A stretch of 64,000 nucleotides of DNA. It comes from Bog-756 sp963696495 (GTDB lineage Bacteria; Actinomycetota; Acidimicrobiia; Acidimicrobiales; RAAP-2). The stretch covers positions 173,825 through 237,824 of the forward strand of contig CAVOKJ010000006.1 in NCBI GenBank assembly GCA_963696495.1, given 5' to 3'. The position numbers were made by a program, and so were the translations under genes. The notes beneath the pieces were generated by a model, which saw nothing but the letters and a program-made list of their open reading frames with translations, did not search any database and was not told the DNA's origin. Below, piece by piece: positions 1 through 8,097 of this stretch; the first letter of the stretch is position 1; the number at the start of each line of letters is the position of its first letter.

Positions 1-158
1 CGCGGCGTCCATCCCCCCACGATACCAAATCTGGTTTCACCGTGGTCAGGGTCGACCGGCCTCCGCTCAGCTACCGGCCATCAGAGTGTCGGGGGATGTC
101 GGGGCGGGGTCACACCGGGGCACTCGAGCGGGCAACGGCCCACCGGTCGTTCGTCCGG

Positions 159-1430
159 TCACAACACCCGAGGTCGGCCGCCGGCAGTCCTCCGGAGCAA
201 GGTGACGGCAACGGTCGTGCCGACGATCATCCCAAAGGTGAGCCCACCGGCGATCTCCGTGAAGTTGGCCAGATCGTGGAAACTCTCGAGGAGATGTCCA
301 CCCGCCAGTGTGGTGATGCCGCGCAGTGCCATGGAGCCGACGGTCAGGACGAAGACCCCGCCGAGGATGATCACCAGCGTCGGCGGCCGACCGGGCTTCC
401 GGCCCAGCCACACCCCGGCCACGGTAAGCACGAACGCGGCGAGGAACGTACCGGCCGCGGCACCGAAGAACCAGGTCCCCAGCAGCTGAGCGCCCCACGC
501 CAGGTACACGCCCAGCAACAGCCAGCGCACGTCGCGAGGCCGGGCACAGAAGGTCAGCGCCATACCGATGGTGAACGGGATCCATGCCAGTGCGGTCAGG
601 ATCCAGGGCATGTTGTCGACGGTGGTCGACGTGATCAACGACGACGTCCCCGCTCCGCTGATGGCGGCACCGATGATCACCCCGGCGGCCAACTCGAACA
701 GCACGAGGAACGATTGGACCAACCGGATGGTGCCCACGGTGAACTGTCCCACCGCCACCTCGGCGGCCGCCGCGCACAGGAAGTCTCCGGGGATCATCAC
801 GAACAGGGCGGGCACCATCACCAGGACTGGTCCACCGTGGGCATGGGCGATGTGCAGCACGGTGAAGGCCACCAGCGAGACGGCGGTCGCTGCGGCCAGC
901 GGCAGCACGATCCGGAGAACGGCGATGCGCTCACCGACGAGATACACCGCAGCCATCACGGCACCGAGAATGAGCGATCCACCCAGCTGTCGCCAGTTCG
1001 CCTGGATGCTGGGGGCGAAGCCCGCGGCGAACAGCATCACGCCGATGAATCGGACCCACCAGGGGAACGGTGGGCGTCGCTTCTCGAGCGACTCGAGGCG
1101 GCGAATGGCCTCGCACGCCGTCAGCTTGCCCGCCACGATGTGCTGCTCCAACTGCTTGAAGTGGGAAACCTGGTCGAGCCGCTCCAGCGATGGTTGGGCG
1201 TGAACGACGTCGCTCCGCTGGCGGCCGTCCGCATGGGTGGTGACCACGACGAGACCTTCCATCATGGCCAGCGACTCGATATCCACGCCGTAGGCCCGGC
1301 CGATGTCACGCAACTGGAGATGGAGGTCGAAGGTGCCCTCGGAGCTGTTCCGCAACAGGAATTTGCTCACCATCCGGATGAGTCGATCGACGTCGTCTGT
1401 GCCGGTGACGGCCTCCGTCGTAGCAGTCAT
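159..1430 (-). CDS. ThrE-family threonine/serine exporter
   Basis: Integral membrane protein of the ThrE family (proton-driven export of threonine and serine in corynebacteria). About 125 N-terminal residues are soluble and match the family's cytosolic domain (FLLRNSSEG, then AYGVDIESL). The rest is roughly ten hydrophobic segments, so both halves that some species encode separately are here in one 423-residue chain. I chose the ATG at 1430 because GGAG lies 8 nt upstream; an in-frame GTG at 1445 would add five residues. No operon partner is visible. The substrate is inferred from the family only. Confidence 0.85.
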   Translation of the reverse strand: MTATTEAVTGTDDVDRLIRMVSKFLLRNSSEGTFDLHLQLRDIGRAYGVDIESLAMMEGLVVVTTHADGRQRSDVVHAQPSLERLDQVSHFKQLEQHIVAGKLTACEAIRRLESLEKRRPPFPWWVRFIGVMLFAAGFAPSIQANWRQLGGSLILGAVMAAVYLVGERIAVLRIVLPLAAATAVSLVAFTVLHIAHAHGGPVLVMVPALFVMIPGDFLCAAAAEVAVGQFTVGTIRLVQSFLVLFELAAGVIIGAAISGAGTSSLITSTTVDNMPWILTALAWIPFTIGMALTFCARPRDVRWLLLGVYLAWGAQLLGTWFFGAAAGTFLAAFVLTVAGVWLGRKPGRPPTLVIILGGVFVLTVGSMALRGITTLAGGHLLESFHDLANFTEIAGGLTFGMIVGTTVAVTLLRRTAGGRPRVL

Positions 1431-1793
1431 CGCCTTCCGCTCCACCGCTGGATCATCTCGCTCACCGCTCCTACCGATCGTCTGCTGCCGGGCGTGGGCT
1501 CAACGTCCTGACGCGGGCCTTGCCGATCACGCCAAGACTCGCTGTTGCCATCGGCATCCCCGGGGACGAGCCTTAGCCGCCGGTTGTGTCCCGAGCGCTA
1601 AAAAAGGGGGTTGAGGTGCAGGTTCGTCGGATCAGTCGCTGCCGCACCGGCCATGAGATCACCGAGCATGGAGCTCGGTTCCCGCCATTGCCACCTGCCG
1701 GGGGGCGGACTCGGGCTCGTGGCTTCACCACGGGAGCCACCCCTCCGTTCTGAAGACGATACAGTCGGCCCCGGCTCCGATAGAGGAGGAAAC
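1431..1793. other. Noncoding gap between divergent genes
   Basis: I see no supportable gene here; the open frames are antisense or upstream extensions of the flavoprotein frame without coding character. It must hold the divergent promoters of the ThrE gene and the flavoprotein gene, but I find no convincing -35/-10 pair. An A6G5 run lies near 1602-1612. A clear GAGGAGGA ribosome binding site precedes the flavoprotein ATG. Confidence 0.5.
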
Positions 1794-3209
1794 ATGGCGG
1801 ACGTGGTCATCCTGGGCGGGGGCCCCACCGGTCTGGCGACGGCGATTCTCTTGGCGCAGCGGGGCCTGGACACCATCGTGCTCGACCGCGACGAGGCGCC
1901 GCCCGACGATCCCGAAGAGGCGTGGGAGAGCTGGCGACGTCGCAGCGTCGGGCAGTTCCGGCTGGTCCACTACATGCAGCCCGGCGGGCGGACCCTGATG
2001 GAGGAGCACCTCCCGGCCGTCTTCACCGAGATGGAGGCCGTCGGAGCCACCCGGTACAACGCGGCCGAGGCGCAGGCGCGCCATCTGCCGGCCGGGTCGG
2101 GCACGGACCTGGACCTGAGCCGCTTCGAGACGATGACGACGTGCCGGCGTCCACTGATCGAGTATGCGTACGCATCGGCGGCCAGGAAGACCCCGGGGGT
2201 GGAGGTCCGCCACGGCTGCCCGGCCACCGGACTGGTCACCGGGAGCGAGGTGCTCCCGGGCGTGCCGCACGTCACCGGCGTCCGCACCGAGGCGGGCGAG
2301 ACCATCGACGCCAGGGTCGTCGTGGACGCGGCCGGCCGCCGCTCACCGCTGTCCGGCATGATCGAGGCCGCCGGGGGTCGCCAGCCCCGGGAGGACGGCT
2401 TCGAGGCCGGTTTCGTCTACAACACGCAGTACTACCGGGGGGAGTCGCTCCCCGAGCTCCGGGACGACCTCCTGTCCGCCATCGGATCCATATCGGTCCT
2501 GACGATTCCCGGTGACCATGGCTGGTGGTCGGTGACGCTCTACCACTCGCCCAAGGACAAGCTGATGAGGAAGGTCCGCGACCCGAAGGTCTTCGAACGG
2601 GTCGTCCGGGCGTTGCCCAACCACGCGCATTGGGCCGACGGGACACCCCAGGGTGGTTGTGTCACCATGGCCAGCACGGCCAACACCACGCGTGAGTTCG
2701 TCGTCGACGGCGTCCCCTGTGCGACGGGGTTGGTGCCCGTGGGCGATGCCTGGGGATTCACCAACCCGTCCCTCGGCCGGGGCATCACCCTCGGGTTGAT
2801 GCACGCGGTGGACATCGCCCCGGCAATCGCCGAGCACGTGGAGGACCCGCGCCGGCTCGCCGCTGAGTGGGAGCGCCTCACCGACGAGCGTGCGGCCAGG
2901 TGGCACGCCTCGACGGTCGACTTCGACCGGGTCCGTGCCCCCGAGGTCGACGCCAGTCTGCAGGGACTCCCGGATCCCTTCGATCCCTCGGACCCGGCGG
3001 TCGCCGGTCCTCGGGCGTTCTTCTCGGCATCGCACTACGACCCAGAGGTCCTCCAGATGTATTTCGAGGTGGTCGGGTGCTTGAACCTGCCCGGCGAGGT
3101 GATCAACCGACCCGGGGCGTTCGAGCGGGTGCTCGACGTGGCCATGTCGACCCCGCCCTATTCATCACCGGGACCGACCCGGCCGCAGCTGGAGGGACTC
3201 CTTGTCTGA
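1794..3209 (+). CDS. FAD-dependent monooxygenase/halogenase-like flavoprotein
   Basis: A 471-residue flavoprotein. The FAD ADP-binding fingerprint GGGPTG is at residues 8-13 and the acidic end of strand 2 (VLDRDE) follows. The second FAD motif, GDAWGFTNPSLGRG, starts near residue 317, as in aromatic hydroxylases, geranylgeranyl reductases and tryptophan-halogenase relatives. I see no lysine-bearing halogenase signature, so hydroxylase or oxidoreductase is safer. The ATG at 1794 follows a strong GAGGAGGA site; the frame stays open upstream without coding features. Its stop overlaps the start of the next gene by 8 nt, so the two are translationally coupled and probably share a pathway. The substrate is unknown. 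Confidence 0.85.
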   Translation: MADVVILGGGPTGLATAILLAQRGLDTIVLDRDEAPPDDPEEAWESWRRRSVGQFRLVHYMQPGGRTLMEEHLPAVFTEMEAVGATRYNAAEAQARHLPAGSGTDLDLSRFETMTTCRRPLIEYAYASAARKTPGVEVRHGCPATGLVTGSEVLPGVPHVTGVRTEAGETIDARVVVDAAGRRSPLSGMIEAAGGRQPREDGFEAGFVYNTQYYRGESLPELRDDLLSAIGSISVLTIPGDHGWWSVTLYHSPKDKLMRKVRDPKVFERVVRALPNHAHWADGTPQGGCVTMASTANTTREFVVDGVPCATGLVPVGDAWGFTNPSLGRGITLGLMHAVDIAPAIAEHVEDPRRLAAEWERLTDERAARWHASTVDFDRVRAPEVDASLQGLPDPFDPSDPAVAGPRAFFSASHYDPEVLQMYFEVVGCLNLPGEVINRPGAFERVLDVAMSTPPYSSPGPTRPQLEGLLV

Positions 3210-3972
3210 CCCGTCGAAACCCCGCGCCGTGTTCGTCCACGGCAATCCCGAGACGTCCTCGATCTGGGGACCGCTGCTCGCCGAGTTGCATCACCCCGAT
3301 GTCGTGACCCTGTCTCCGCCCGGCTTCGGTGCCCCGGTCCCGGACGGCTTCGGAGCCACGGCGGACGACTACGTGGCGTGGCTGGCGTCCGAGCTCGAGG
3401 AGCAGCCTGGGCCGGTCGATCTGGTCGGCCACGACTGGGGTGGCGGACACGTCATGCGTCTCGCCATCGAGCGGCCGGACCTCATCCGATCGTGGGCGAT
3501 GGACATCGCCGGCTGCTACGCCCCGGACTACGTCTGGCACGATCTGGCCCAGGTGTGGCAGGCGCCGGGTGCGGGCGAAGAGGCGGTCGCCGGCATGGCG
3601 TCCCTTCCGGTCGGGGAGCGGGCATCGCTGTTCGAGTCCCTCGGGATGACCCCCGACATCGCCGTGGCCGTTGCCGAGGCGGCTGACGAAGCCATGGGCC
3701 GCTGCATCCTCTCCCTCTACCGCTCGGCCGCCCAACCGGCGATGGCCCGCATCGGTGAGCGACTCGGCGGTGCCGCGGCCCGGCCCGGTCTCGTCATCAT
3801 CCCCACCGAGGACGGGTACACCGGTGGCGAGGAACGAGCCCGCTGGACCGCCGCACAGTCCGACGCCGACGTGGCGGTGCTGGAGGGGCTCGGCCACTGG
3901 TGGATGATGCAGGACCCCGCGGCCGGCGCGGCTGCGCTGCAGAAGTTCTGGGGTTCGCTGACCGCTCGATGA
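3202..3972 (+). CDS. Alpha/beta hydrolase (dehalogenase/epoxide hydrolase type)
   Basis: A 256-residue alpha/beta-hydrolase. The oxyanion motif HGNP is at residues 13-16. The nucleophile elbow GHDWGG at 76-81 carries Asp78 in place of Ser, as in haloalkane dehalogenases and epoxide hydrolases. The likely catalytic His is in GLGHWW near residue 233. The start is a TTG overlapping the upstream stop by 8 nt, so expression depends on the flavoprotein gene. Flavoprotein plus Asp-type hydrolase fits oxidation followed by hydrolysis of a small organic compound; that is inference. The C-terminal half is more diverged than the N-terminal half. Confidence 0.82.
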   Translation: MSDPSKPRAVFVHGNPETSSIWGPLLAELHHPDVVTLSPPGFGAPVPDGFGATADDYVAWLASELEEQPGPVDLVGHDWGGGHVMRLAIERPDLIRSWAMDIAGCYAPDYVWHDLAQVWQAPGAGEEAVAGMASLPVGERASLFESLGMTPDIAVAVAEAADEAMGRCILSLYRSAAQPAMARIGERLGGAAARPGLVIIPTEDGYTGGEERARWTAAQSDADVAVLEGLGHWWMMQDPAAGAAALQKFWGSLTAR

Positions 3973-4023
3973 GTCCCTGGTGCCACCCGTCCTCGACTCC
4001 GGATCGGGTCGGACGGCGCAGCA

Positions 4024-4584
4024 TCAGTCGTCGCGGACGCCCCGATTCCACCAGGCCGGCCTGATCGCAGCCTGATCGACGATCCAGGAAAAATGGTGCT
4101 TGGCCGAAAGTCGCAAGAGCGGCAGAGTGGCGAAGCCCACGAGGGCCCAACGCCGGTCACGAGGAGGCACCTCGAGGACGATCGAGAGCGCTGAAGCCGC
4201 TCCCCAGCCGTAGAGGAGCGTGTTGTAGGCAGGGAGCTTCGATGCACCGAGTCCCTCCGCTTCGGCGAGGACCGGTATCCCCAGGGCGCTTCGCCGCCAT
4301 GGCCAGATGAGGAAGTGGACGACCGCACCTCCGAGCGCGGCACCGGACCACACGGCCAGCAGCCTGTCCCATCGCTTGCCGCCCTTCGCCGCCAGTGCCA
4401 TCCAGGCCGGAATCTGCGTCGCCCAGACGGCACCGGATCCGACAAGACCGAGCTCCGGCTGGCCGACGAGCCCGATGCCGCTCGACAACTCGAAGCCGTG
4501 GTGGGCGGCGGTGAGGGTGGCGGCGAGCATCGTCCATGGCCGTCGGAGTCTCGGGTCGCCACGGTTCGCTTCCATCAGCACCAT
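4024..4584 (-). CDS. Predicted membrane protein, unknown function
   Basis: A 186-residue protein with about five hydrophobic segments. I do not recognise the family. The N-terminal AAHHGFELSSG and the later KHHFSW carry paired histidines that could bind a metal or heme; this is speculation. The start may be the ATG at 4584 or the one three codons later at 4575; neither has a strong ribosome binding site. It follows the secreted propeller gene on the same strand but a strong hairpin lies between, so it is probably transcribed separately. Confidence 0.65.
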   Translation of the reverse strand: MVLMEANRGDPRLRRPWTMLAATLTAAHHGFELSSGIGLVGQPELGLVGSGAVWATQIPAWMALAAKGGKRWDRLLAVWSGAALGGAVVHFLIWPWRRSALGIPVLAEAEGLGASKLPAYNTLLYGWGAASALSIVLEVPPRDRRWALVGFATLPLLRLSAKHHFSWIVDQAAIRPAWWNRGVRDD

Positions 4585-4679
4585 TTGACACGCATCGCGT
4601 GGATACCGCCAAGCCGTGCCGTCCGCTCAGTGGGCCGAGAGCCCGAACAGGGGCATCGTGACACACTCTTGGCTGCCGA

Positions 4680-4724
4680 ACCCCGGAGTTGCGGTGCCGA
4701 TTGGCTATGCCGCAACTCCGGGGT
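4680..4724 (-). terminator. Hairpin terminator after propeller gene
   Basis: A perfect 15-bp inverted repeat (4680-4694 and 4710-4724, arm ACCCCGGAGTTGCGG) with a 15-nt loop starts 10 nt past the propeller gene's stop. There is no U-tract, which is common in high-GC actinobacterial terminators. Confidence 0.75.
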
Positions 4725-4734
4725 CGAGCACGGG

Positions 4735-5892
4735 TCAGAAGGCGACCAGGCCTTCACCGCCGACCGCCCCGGCGACGCTCACGGACCCGATCTCGGTGAG
4801 CGCTCCGTTCGCATCGACAGTGAACTCGTCGACGATCCCGTTGCCGCCCGTCTGGACGTAGAGGAACTGTCCGCCCGCCGATGCCGAGGCGTCGACCGTC
4901 CCCGGATCGGTCGCCGTCTGGCCGAGCAGGGTCAGTTGGCCGACCGGCCCCTCTCGATAGCCACTGACCGTGGCGCTCCCTGCGTTGGAGGTGTAGAGGT
5001 AGCCACCGGCACCGGCGACCCAGCACGTCGCCGCCTGGGTGCTCGGAACAGCATCGAGTGCGGTCACCGTCCCGTTGACGCCGAGTCGATAGGTCACCAG
5101 GGAGCCGATGCCCGTATCGGCAACGACCAGGTCACCCGACGCATCGAAGGTGACGGCAAAGGGCAGCGCGGCGGATTCGACGTTCACCACGGGGGTCGAC
5201 GAGGGCTCGCCCCAAAAGCCGACCTGGAACACATCGATGGCGTTGGTACTGGCCTTGGTGGTCACGACCAACTGGGAGCCGTCAGGCGAGAACGCCACCT
5301 GCCCCGGCGTGTGGGTGAACTGGGTGGTGTCCGTGGGAATCGTCAGGCCCAGATTGCGATTCGAGCCGGGGAGGGGGAACAGGTGGCCGTGGAGTGACCA
5401 ATAGCCCTGCACGCTGCCCCCGTCCTCCGCATCGAGGACATAGACGAGGTCGCCGTGCACGGCCACGCTCACCGGGAAGGTCCCACCCGAGCTGAGCACT
5501 TGAGCCAGGCGCAGTCGGTCGCCCTGGACCGAGAAGACGGACACGGTGTTGCTGCCGGCATTGACGGCATACAGGGAGCCGTCGCGTTGGTTGTAGGCGA
5601 GAGAACCTTGGGAGGCGAGGTGATCGACCATGGAGCCGTTCAAGACACCGCCCAACCCTCCGGTGCCGTACGTGGCGACCAGAGCCAAGCTGCCGTTGTC
5701 CGCCCGGCTGTAGGCGACGACCTGGTTGCCCGCGGTGTTGTCGGTCTGGACGAAGACGGCATGATCGGCGCCCTCGACGAAGGACGGTCCACCAGGGGAG
5801 AACCCATCTGCTCCGGCGGCGAGCGGCGCCCCCCAGGCCGCGAGCCCCAGGACGAATCCGGTGGCCACGGCCAGTCGGATGAATCGTTTCAT
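4735..5892 (-). CDS. Secreted lactonase-like seven-bladed beta-propeller
   Basis: A 385-residue exported protein. Residues 1-28 are a Sec signal peptide (basic MKRF start, hydrophobic core, AxA region). The rest is a run of WD/YVTN-like blades (YVLDAEDGG, LVVADTGIGSL, YLYTSNAGSATVSGY, FLYVQTGGNG) like 6-phosphogluconolactonase-fold proteins. The extracellular location argues against the pentose-phosphate enzyme itself. AAGGAG lies 5 nt before the ATG. It is divergent from an ECF sigma gene and its promoter mirrors that of the sigma gene, so it is probably a direct target of that sigma factor, perhaps a cell-envelope protein. A strong terminator follows. Confidence 0.82.
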   Translation of the reverse strand: MKRFIRLAVATGFVLGLAAWGAPLAAGADGFSPGGPSFVEGADHAVFVQTDNTAGNQVVAYSRADNGSLALVATYGTGGLGGVLNGSMVDHLASQGSLAYNQRDGSLYAVNAGSNTVSVFSVQGDRLRLAQVLSSGGTFPVSVAVHGDLVYVLDAEDGGSVQGYWSLHGHLFPLPGSNRNLGLTIPTDTTQFTHTPGQVAFSPDGSQLVVTTKASTNAIDVFQVGFWGEPSSTPVVNVESAALPFAVTFDASGDLVVADTGIGSLVTYRLGVNGTVTALDAVPSTQAATCWVAGAGGYLYTSNAGSATVSGYREGPVGQLTLLGQTATDPGTVDASASAGGQFLYVQTGGNGIVDEFTVDANGALTEIGSVSVAGAVGGEGLVAF

Positions 5893-5928
5893 ATCGTCTC
5901 CTTCGGATCGAGGTGCATGCTTCTAGGG

Positions 5929-5957
5929 CTCAGTCCCGGTCGGGTTGTGAGCGTTAC
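5929..5957 (-). promoter_or_regulatory. Candidate ECF promoter for propeller gene
   Basis: On the minus strand GTAACGC (5951-5957) is followed after 12 nt by CGGGACTGAG (5929-5938), which ends 36 nt before the propeller ATG. The same two blocks, 13 nt apart, occur on the plus strand at 5983-6012 ahead of the sigma gene. The GTAAC block resembles ECF -35 elements. Confidence 0.65.
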
Positions 5958-5982
5958 GCCGGACAAGGCCTCGGGCGCCGCT

Positions 5983-6012
5983 GTAACGCCGGGGCGAGTG
6001 CCCGGGACTGAG
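5983..6012 (+). promoter_or_regulatory. Candidate ECF autoregulatory promoter
   Basis: GTAACGC (5983-5989), 13 nt, then CGGGACTGAG (6003-6012), ending 38 nt before the sigma ATG. It is the mirror copy of the element upstream of the propeller gene. Shared bipartite motifs at an ECF gene and its divergent neighbour are the usual sign of autoregulation. Confidence 0.65.
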
Positions 6013-6050
6013 GGTCGGTACCCGAATGCCCGGCGTCAGGAGCGGCCCGA

Positions 6051-6692
6051 ATGAACCGGAGGGCGACAGTTCGAGGTGGACGTGCGAGGCCTACGCTCTG
6101 CGTCGTGGAGATGGACGTCGAACTGCTCGGCCGCTTACGTGATGGTGACGAGCAGGCGTTCGTCCTGCTGGTTGCCCAGTATCAGCAGCCCATGCTCCGT
6201 CTGGCCCGTTCGATGGTCTCCAGTCAGTCGGTAGCCGAGGAGGCCGTGCAGGACACCTGGATGGGGGTCGTCCGGGGCATCGACAAGTTCGAGGGGCGCT
6301 CGTCCCTGAAGACCTGGCTGTTCCGGATTCTCATCAATCGGACGCGTTCAGCCGGCTCTCACGAACATTCGACTACCTCGATCGAGTCTCTTCACGCGGT
6401 GGACCCGGATCGGTTCGACCCCCAGGGCCATTGGGCTGATCCACTCGACCGGTGGGTGGAGCAGGCGGATGACCGGCTCGATGCCGCCCGCTGGCTGCCG
6501 GCTCTCAAGGCAGCGCTCGATGGCCTTCCCCCTCGCCAGCGTCAGGTGATCCTGTTGCGGGATGTCGAAGGGCTCTCCGGCGACGACACCTGCGAGCTGC
6601 TCGGGATCACTGCGGGTAACCAGCGGATCCTGTTGCACAGGGGTAGGAGCCGTCTACGCGGGCTTCTCGAGGCCCAGATGGGTAGGGATTGA
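6051..6692 (+). CDS. ECF RNA polymerase sigma factor
   Basis: A 213-residue sigma-70 family ECF factor. Region 2 is near residues 45-110 (AEEAVQDTWMGVVRGI, RSSLKTWLFRIL). Region 4 is near 150-205 (LPPRQRQVILLRDVEGLS, then an HTH ending LLHRGRSRLRGLL). I use the ATG at 6051 because AGGAG lies 8 nt upstream; a later ATG at 6111 would remove 20 unconserved residues but lacks a usable site. The next gene, 3 nt downstream, is its zinc anti-sigma. It probably activates its own operon and the divergent propeller gene through the GTAACGC elements. Confidence 0.93.
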   Translation: MNRRATVRGGRARPTLCVVEMDVELLGRLRDGDEQAFVLLVAQYQQPMLRLARSMVSSQSVAEEAVQDTWMGVVRGIDKFEGRSSLKTWLFRILINRTRSAGSHEHSTTSIESLHAVDPDRFDPQGHWADPLDRWVEQADDRLDAARWLPALKAALDGLPPRQRQVILLRDVEGLSGDDTCELLGITAGNQRILLHRGRSRLRGLLEAQMGRD

Positions 6693-6695
6693 TCG

Positions 6696-6956
6696 ATGCT
6701 GTCGCTACGTCGCAAGGACATCGTGTGCCAACAAGCGGTGGAGCTCGTCACCGCCTACCTCGAAGGGGCTCTCTCGCGCCGGGAACGGCGTCGGTTCGAG
6801 GCTCACCTCCGGGCCTGTCCCAACTGCTCCGCCTATTTGGAGCAGATGAGGATGACCATCGAGTTGGCCGGGACGATCGAACCGGAGGACCTGACCCCGC
6901 AAGCCAGGCAGGACCTGACCGACCTCTATCGGCGCTGGCGGTCGGACCAGGGCTGA
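6696..6956 (+). CDS. Zinc-finger anti-sigma factor
   Basis: An 86-residue protein with the ZAS signature His37-x3-Cys41-x2-Cys44 (HLRACPNC) and an upstream Cys11. It starts 3 nt after the sigma stop. Such proteins hold the cognate ECF sigma inactive, often releasing it on thiol oxidation. Unlike most family members it has no membrane segment: it ends after a short charged helix, so it should be a soluble cytoplasmic sensor resembling RsrA-type or short ZAS proteins. Confidence 0.88.
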   Translation: MLSLRRKDIVCQQAVELVTAYLEGALSRRERRRFEAHLRACPNCSAYLEQMRMTIELAGTIEPEDLTPQARQDLTDLYRRWRSDQG

Positions 6957-6993
6957 CCCGGGCCGCCCGGGTTCATGGAGCGGGCCGGATCGC

Positions 6994-7497
6994 CTATCGC
7001 TTGATCTCGACCAGCAGGACCCACGCGTTGATCGATGCCGAGACGAACCCGAGCAGGATGGCGGCCAGCACCCAGTAGAAACCGCCTCCCCCGTGGGCGA
7101 TCAGGCTGATGCCTCCGACGATGAGGGCAACGCTCGGGACCAGCAGCGTCGCAACATGTTCGATCCGCCAGGACTCGGGCTCATCGGGTGTGGTCTTCCC
7201 GCGGACCACCCAGAGAACCTGCACGGCCACAGCGGCTCCAAGGACTGTGAATTCGATACCCAGGGCACGGTGGCCCTGCCCCGGGGCCAAGGCGAAGCCG
7301 GAGGCGACCAGTGCACTCACCAGGATCCCGAGGGTTCCGGCCGCCCGGCCCGGCAGCTGCGGGTACCTGAGAATCTGTTCGAGATTGATCGAGATCGCCA
7401 CGAAGAGCAACCCGGTCAGCGCGGCCGCCGCCCCGATCGTGCCCAGGAAGAAGTCGTGCCAAGCAAAAGCGTTGTAGGCCATGGGAGATCTTGACAT
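6994..7497 (-). CDS. Predicted four-helix membrane protein
   Basis: A 167-residue protein with four hydrophobic stretches (residues about 13-35, 50-72, 80-96 and 117-160). It starts with FAWHDFFLGTIGAAAALTGLLFVA, a form I associate with actinobacterial uncharacterised membrane proteins; only part of that string is conserved. The function is unknown. The start may be 7497 or the in-frame ATG at 7482. A perfect 7-bp inverted repeat (7483-7502) surrounds the 7497 start codon. It is convergent with the anti-sigma gene, 37 nt away. Confidence 0.7.
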   Translation of the reverse strand: MSRSPMAYNAFAWHDFFLGTIGAAAALTGLLFVAISINLEQILRYPQLPGRAAGTLGILVSALVASGFALAPGQGHRALGIEFTVLGAAVAVQVLWVVRGKTTPDEPESWRIEHVATLLVPSVALIVGGISLIAHGGGGFYWVLAAILLGFVSASINAWVLLVEIKR

Positions 7498-7502
7498 CTC
7501 CC
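7483..7502. repeat. Inverted repeat over a start codon
   Basis: GGGAGAT (7483-7489), 6 nt, ATCTCCC (7496-7502). The minus-strand ATG at 7497 lies inside the right arm. Folding in the mRNA would hide that start and favour the ATG at 7482. Confidence 0.5.
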
Positions 7503-7622
7503 GACTCCGTCAGCTTCCCCCGACCTCCGACGGTGAGCCCTCGGCCGAGCCACCGCCCCGGTCCACGCTGCCGCACCCGTGCCGCCCCGGGCCGCGGTGG
7601 GGACCGGACGGACTCTCCCCGG

Positions 7623-7991
7623 TCAACCTCCGTAGGGCCGTGTGAGCACCTCCATGTTGTGGCCCGAGGGATCTTCGAAGTAGAAGCCGCGGCCGTGGTC
7701 GTTGATGCGGTTCTCCTGGAGATGTCCGGGGTCGGCCCAGTAGGTGAGTCCACGCTGTGTGACGCGCCCGAAGATGGCGTCGAACTCGTCCTCGGTGACG
7801 AGGAAGGCGTAGTGGTGACGCTCGAGAGCGCCCCGGTCGTCATAGTCGAGGCTGACGCCGTTGGCCGTCTCGACGCACAGGAACGGCCCGAATGGCTCCG
7901 GTGGACCGAGACCGAGGATCTCGGCCAGGAAGTTGGCGGACGCCGCCTTGTCACGAACGGGAACGATGGTGTGATTGAGCTGGACGGCCAT
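7623..7991 (-). CDS. VOC/glyoxalase-fold protein
   Basis: A 122-residue single-domain VOC protein. It opens with the typical LNHTIVPVRD and ends with GRGFYFEDPSGHNMEVLTRP, which carries the C-terminal metal-site Glu. A mid-chain HHYAFLV supplies His. Length matches one VOC module, which dimerises to form the metal site. I take the ATG at 7991 because GGGAGG lies 6 nt upstream; the frame is open for 43 more codons without family similarity. The substrate is unknown. Confidence 0.85.
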   Translation of the reverse strand: MAVQLNHTIVPVRDKAASANFLAEILGLGPPEPFGPFLCVETANGVSLDYDDRGALERHHYAFLVTEDEFDAIFGRVTQRGLTYWADPGHLQENRINDHGRGFYFEDPSGHNMEVLTRPYGG

Positions 7992-8097
7992 GGCGCGCCT
8001 CCCGAGGTTGCTGCCGATACCCATTATCGGCGCCCGGGCCCGGGAGCGCTCGCCGATGGCAGGAACCCCCTCTTCCCGGCTGCACCTCGACGTGTGT

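Noticed and set aside
42..1511. A 489-codon plus-strand frame opposite the ThrE gene
   Set aside because: Antisense to a protein with a typical ThrE domain and membrane helices; its composition is that of a shadow.
1794..3972. The flavoprotein/hydrolase pair as the start of a biosynthetic gene cluster
   Set aside because: No synthase, carrier protein, or tailoring set follows; two coupled genes are not enough.
4735..5892. The propeller protein as a metabolic 6-phosphogluconolactonase
   Set aside because: It has a signal peptide, is controlled with an ECF system and has no pentose-phosphate neighbours.
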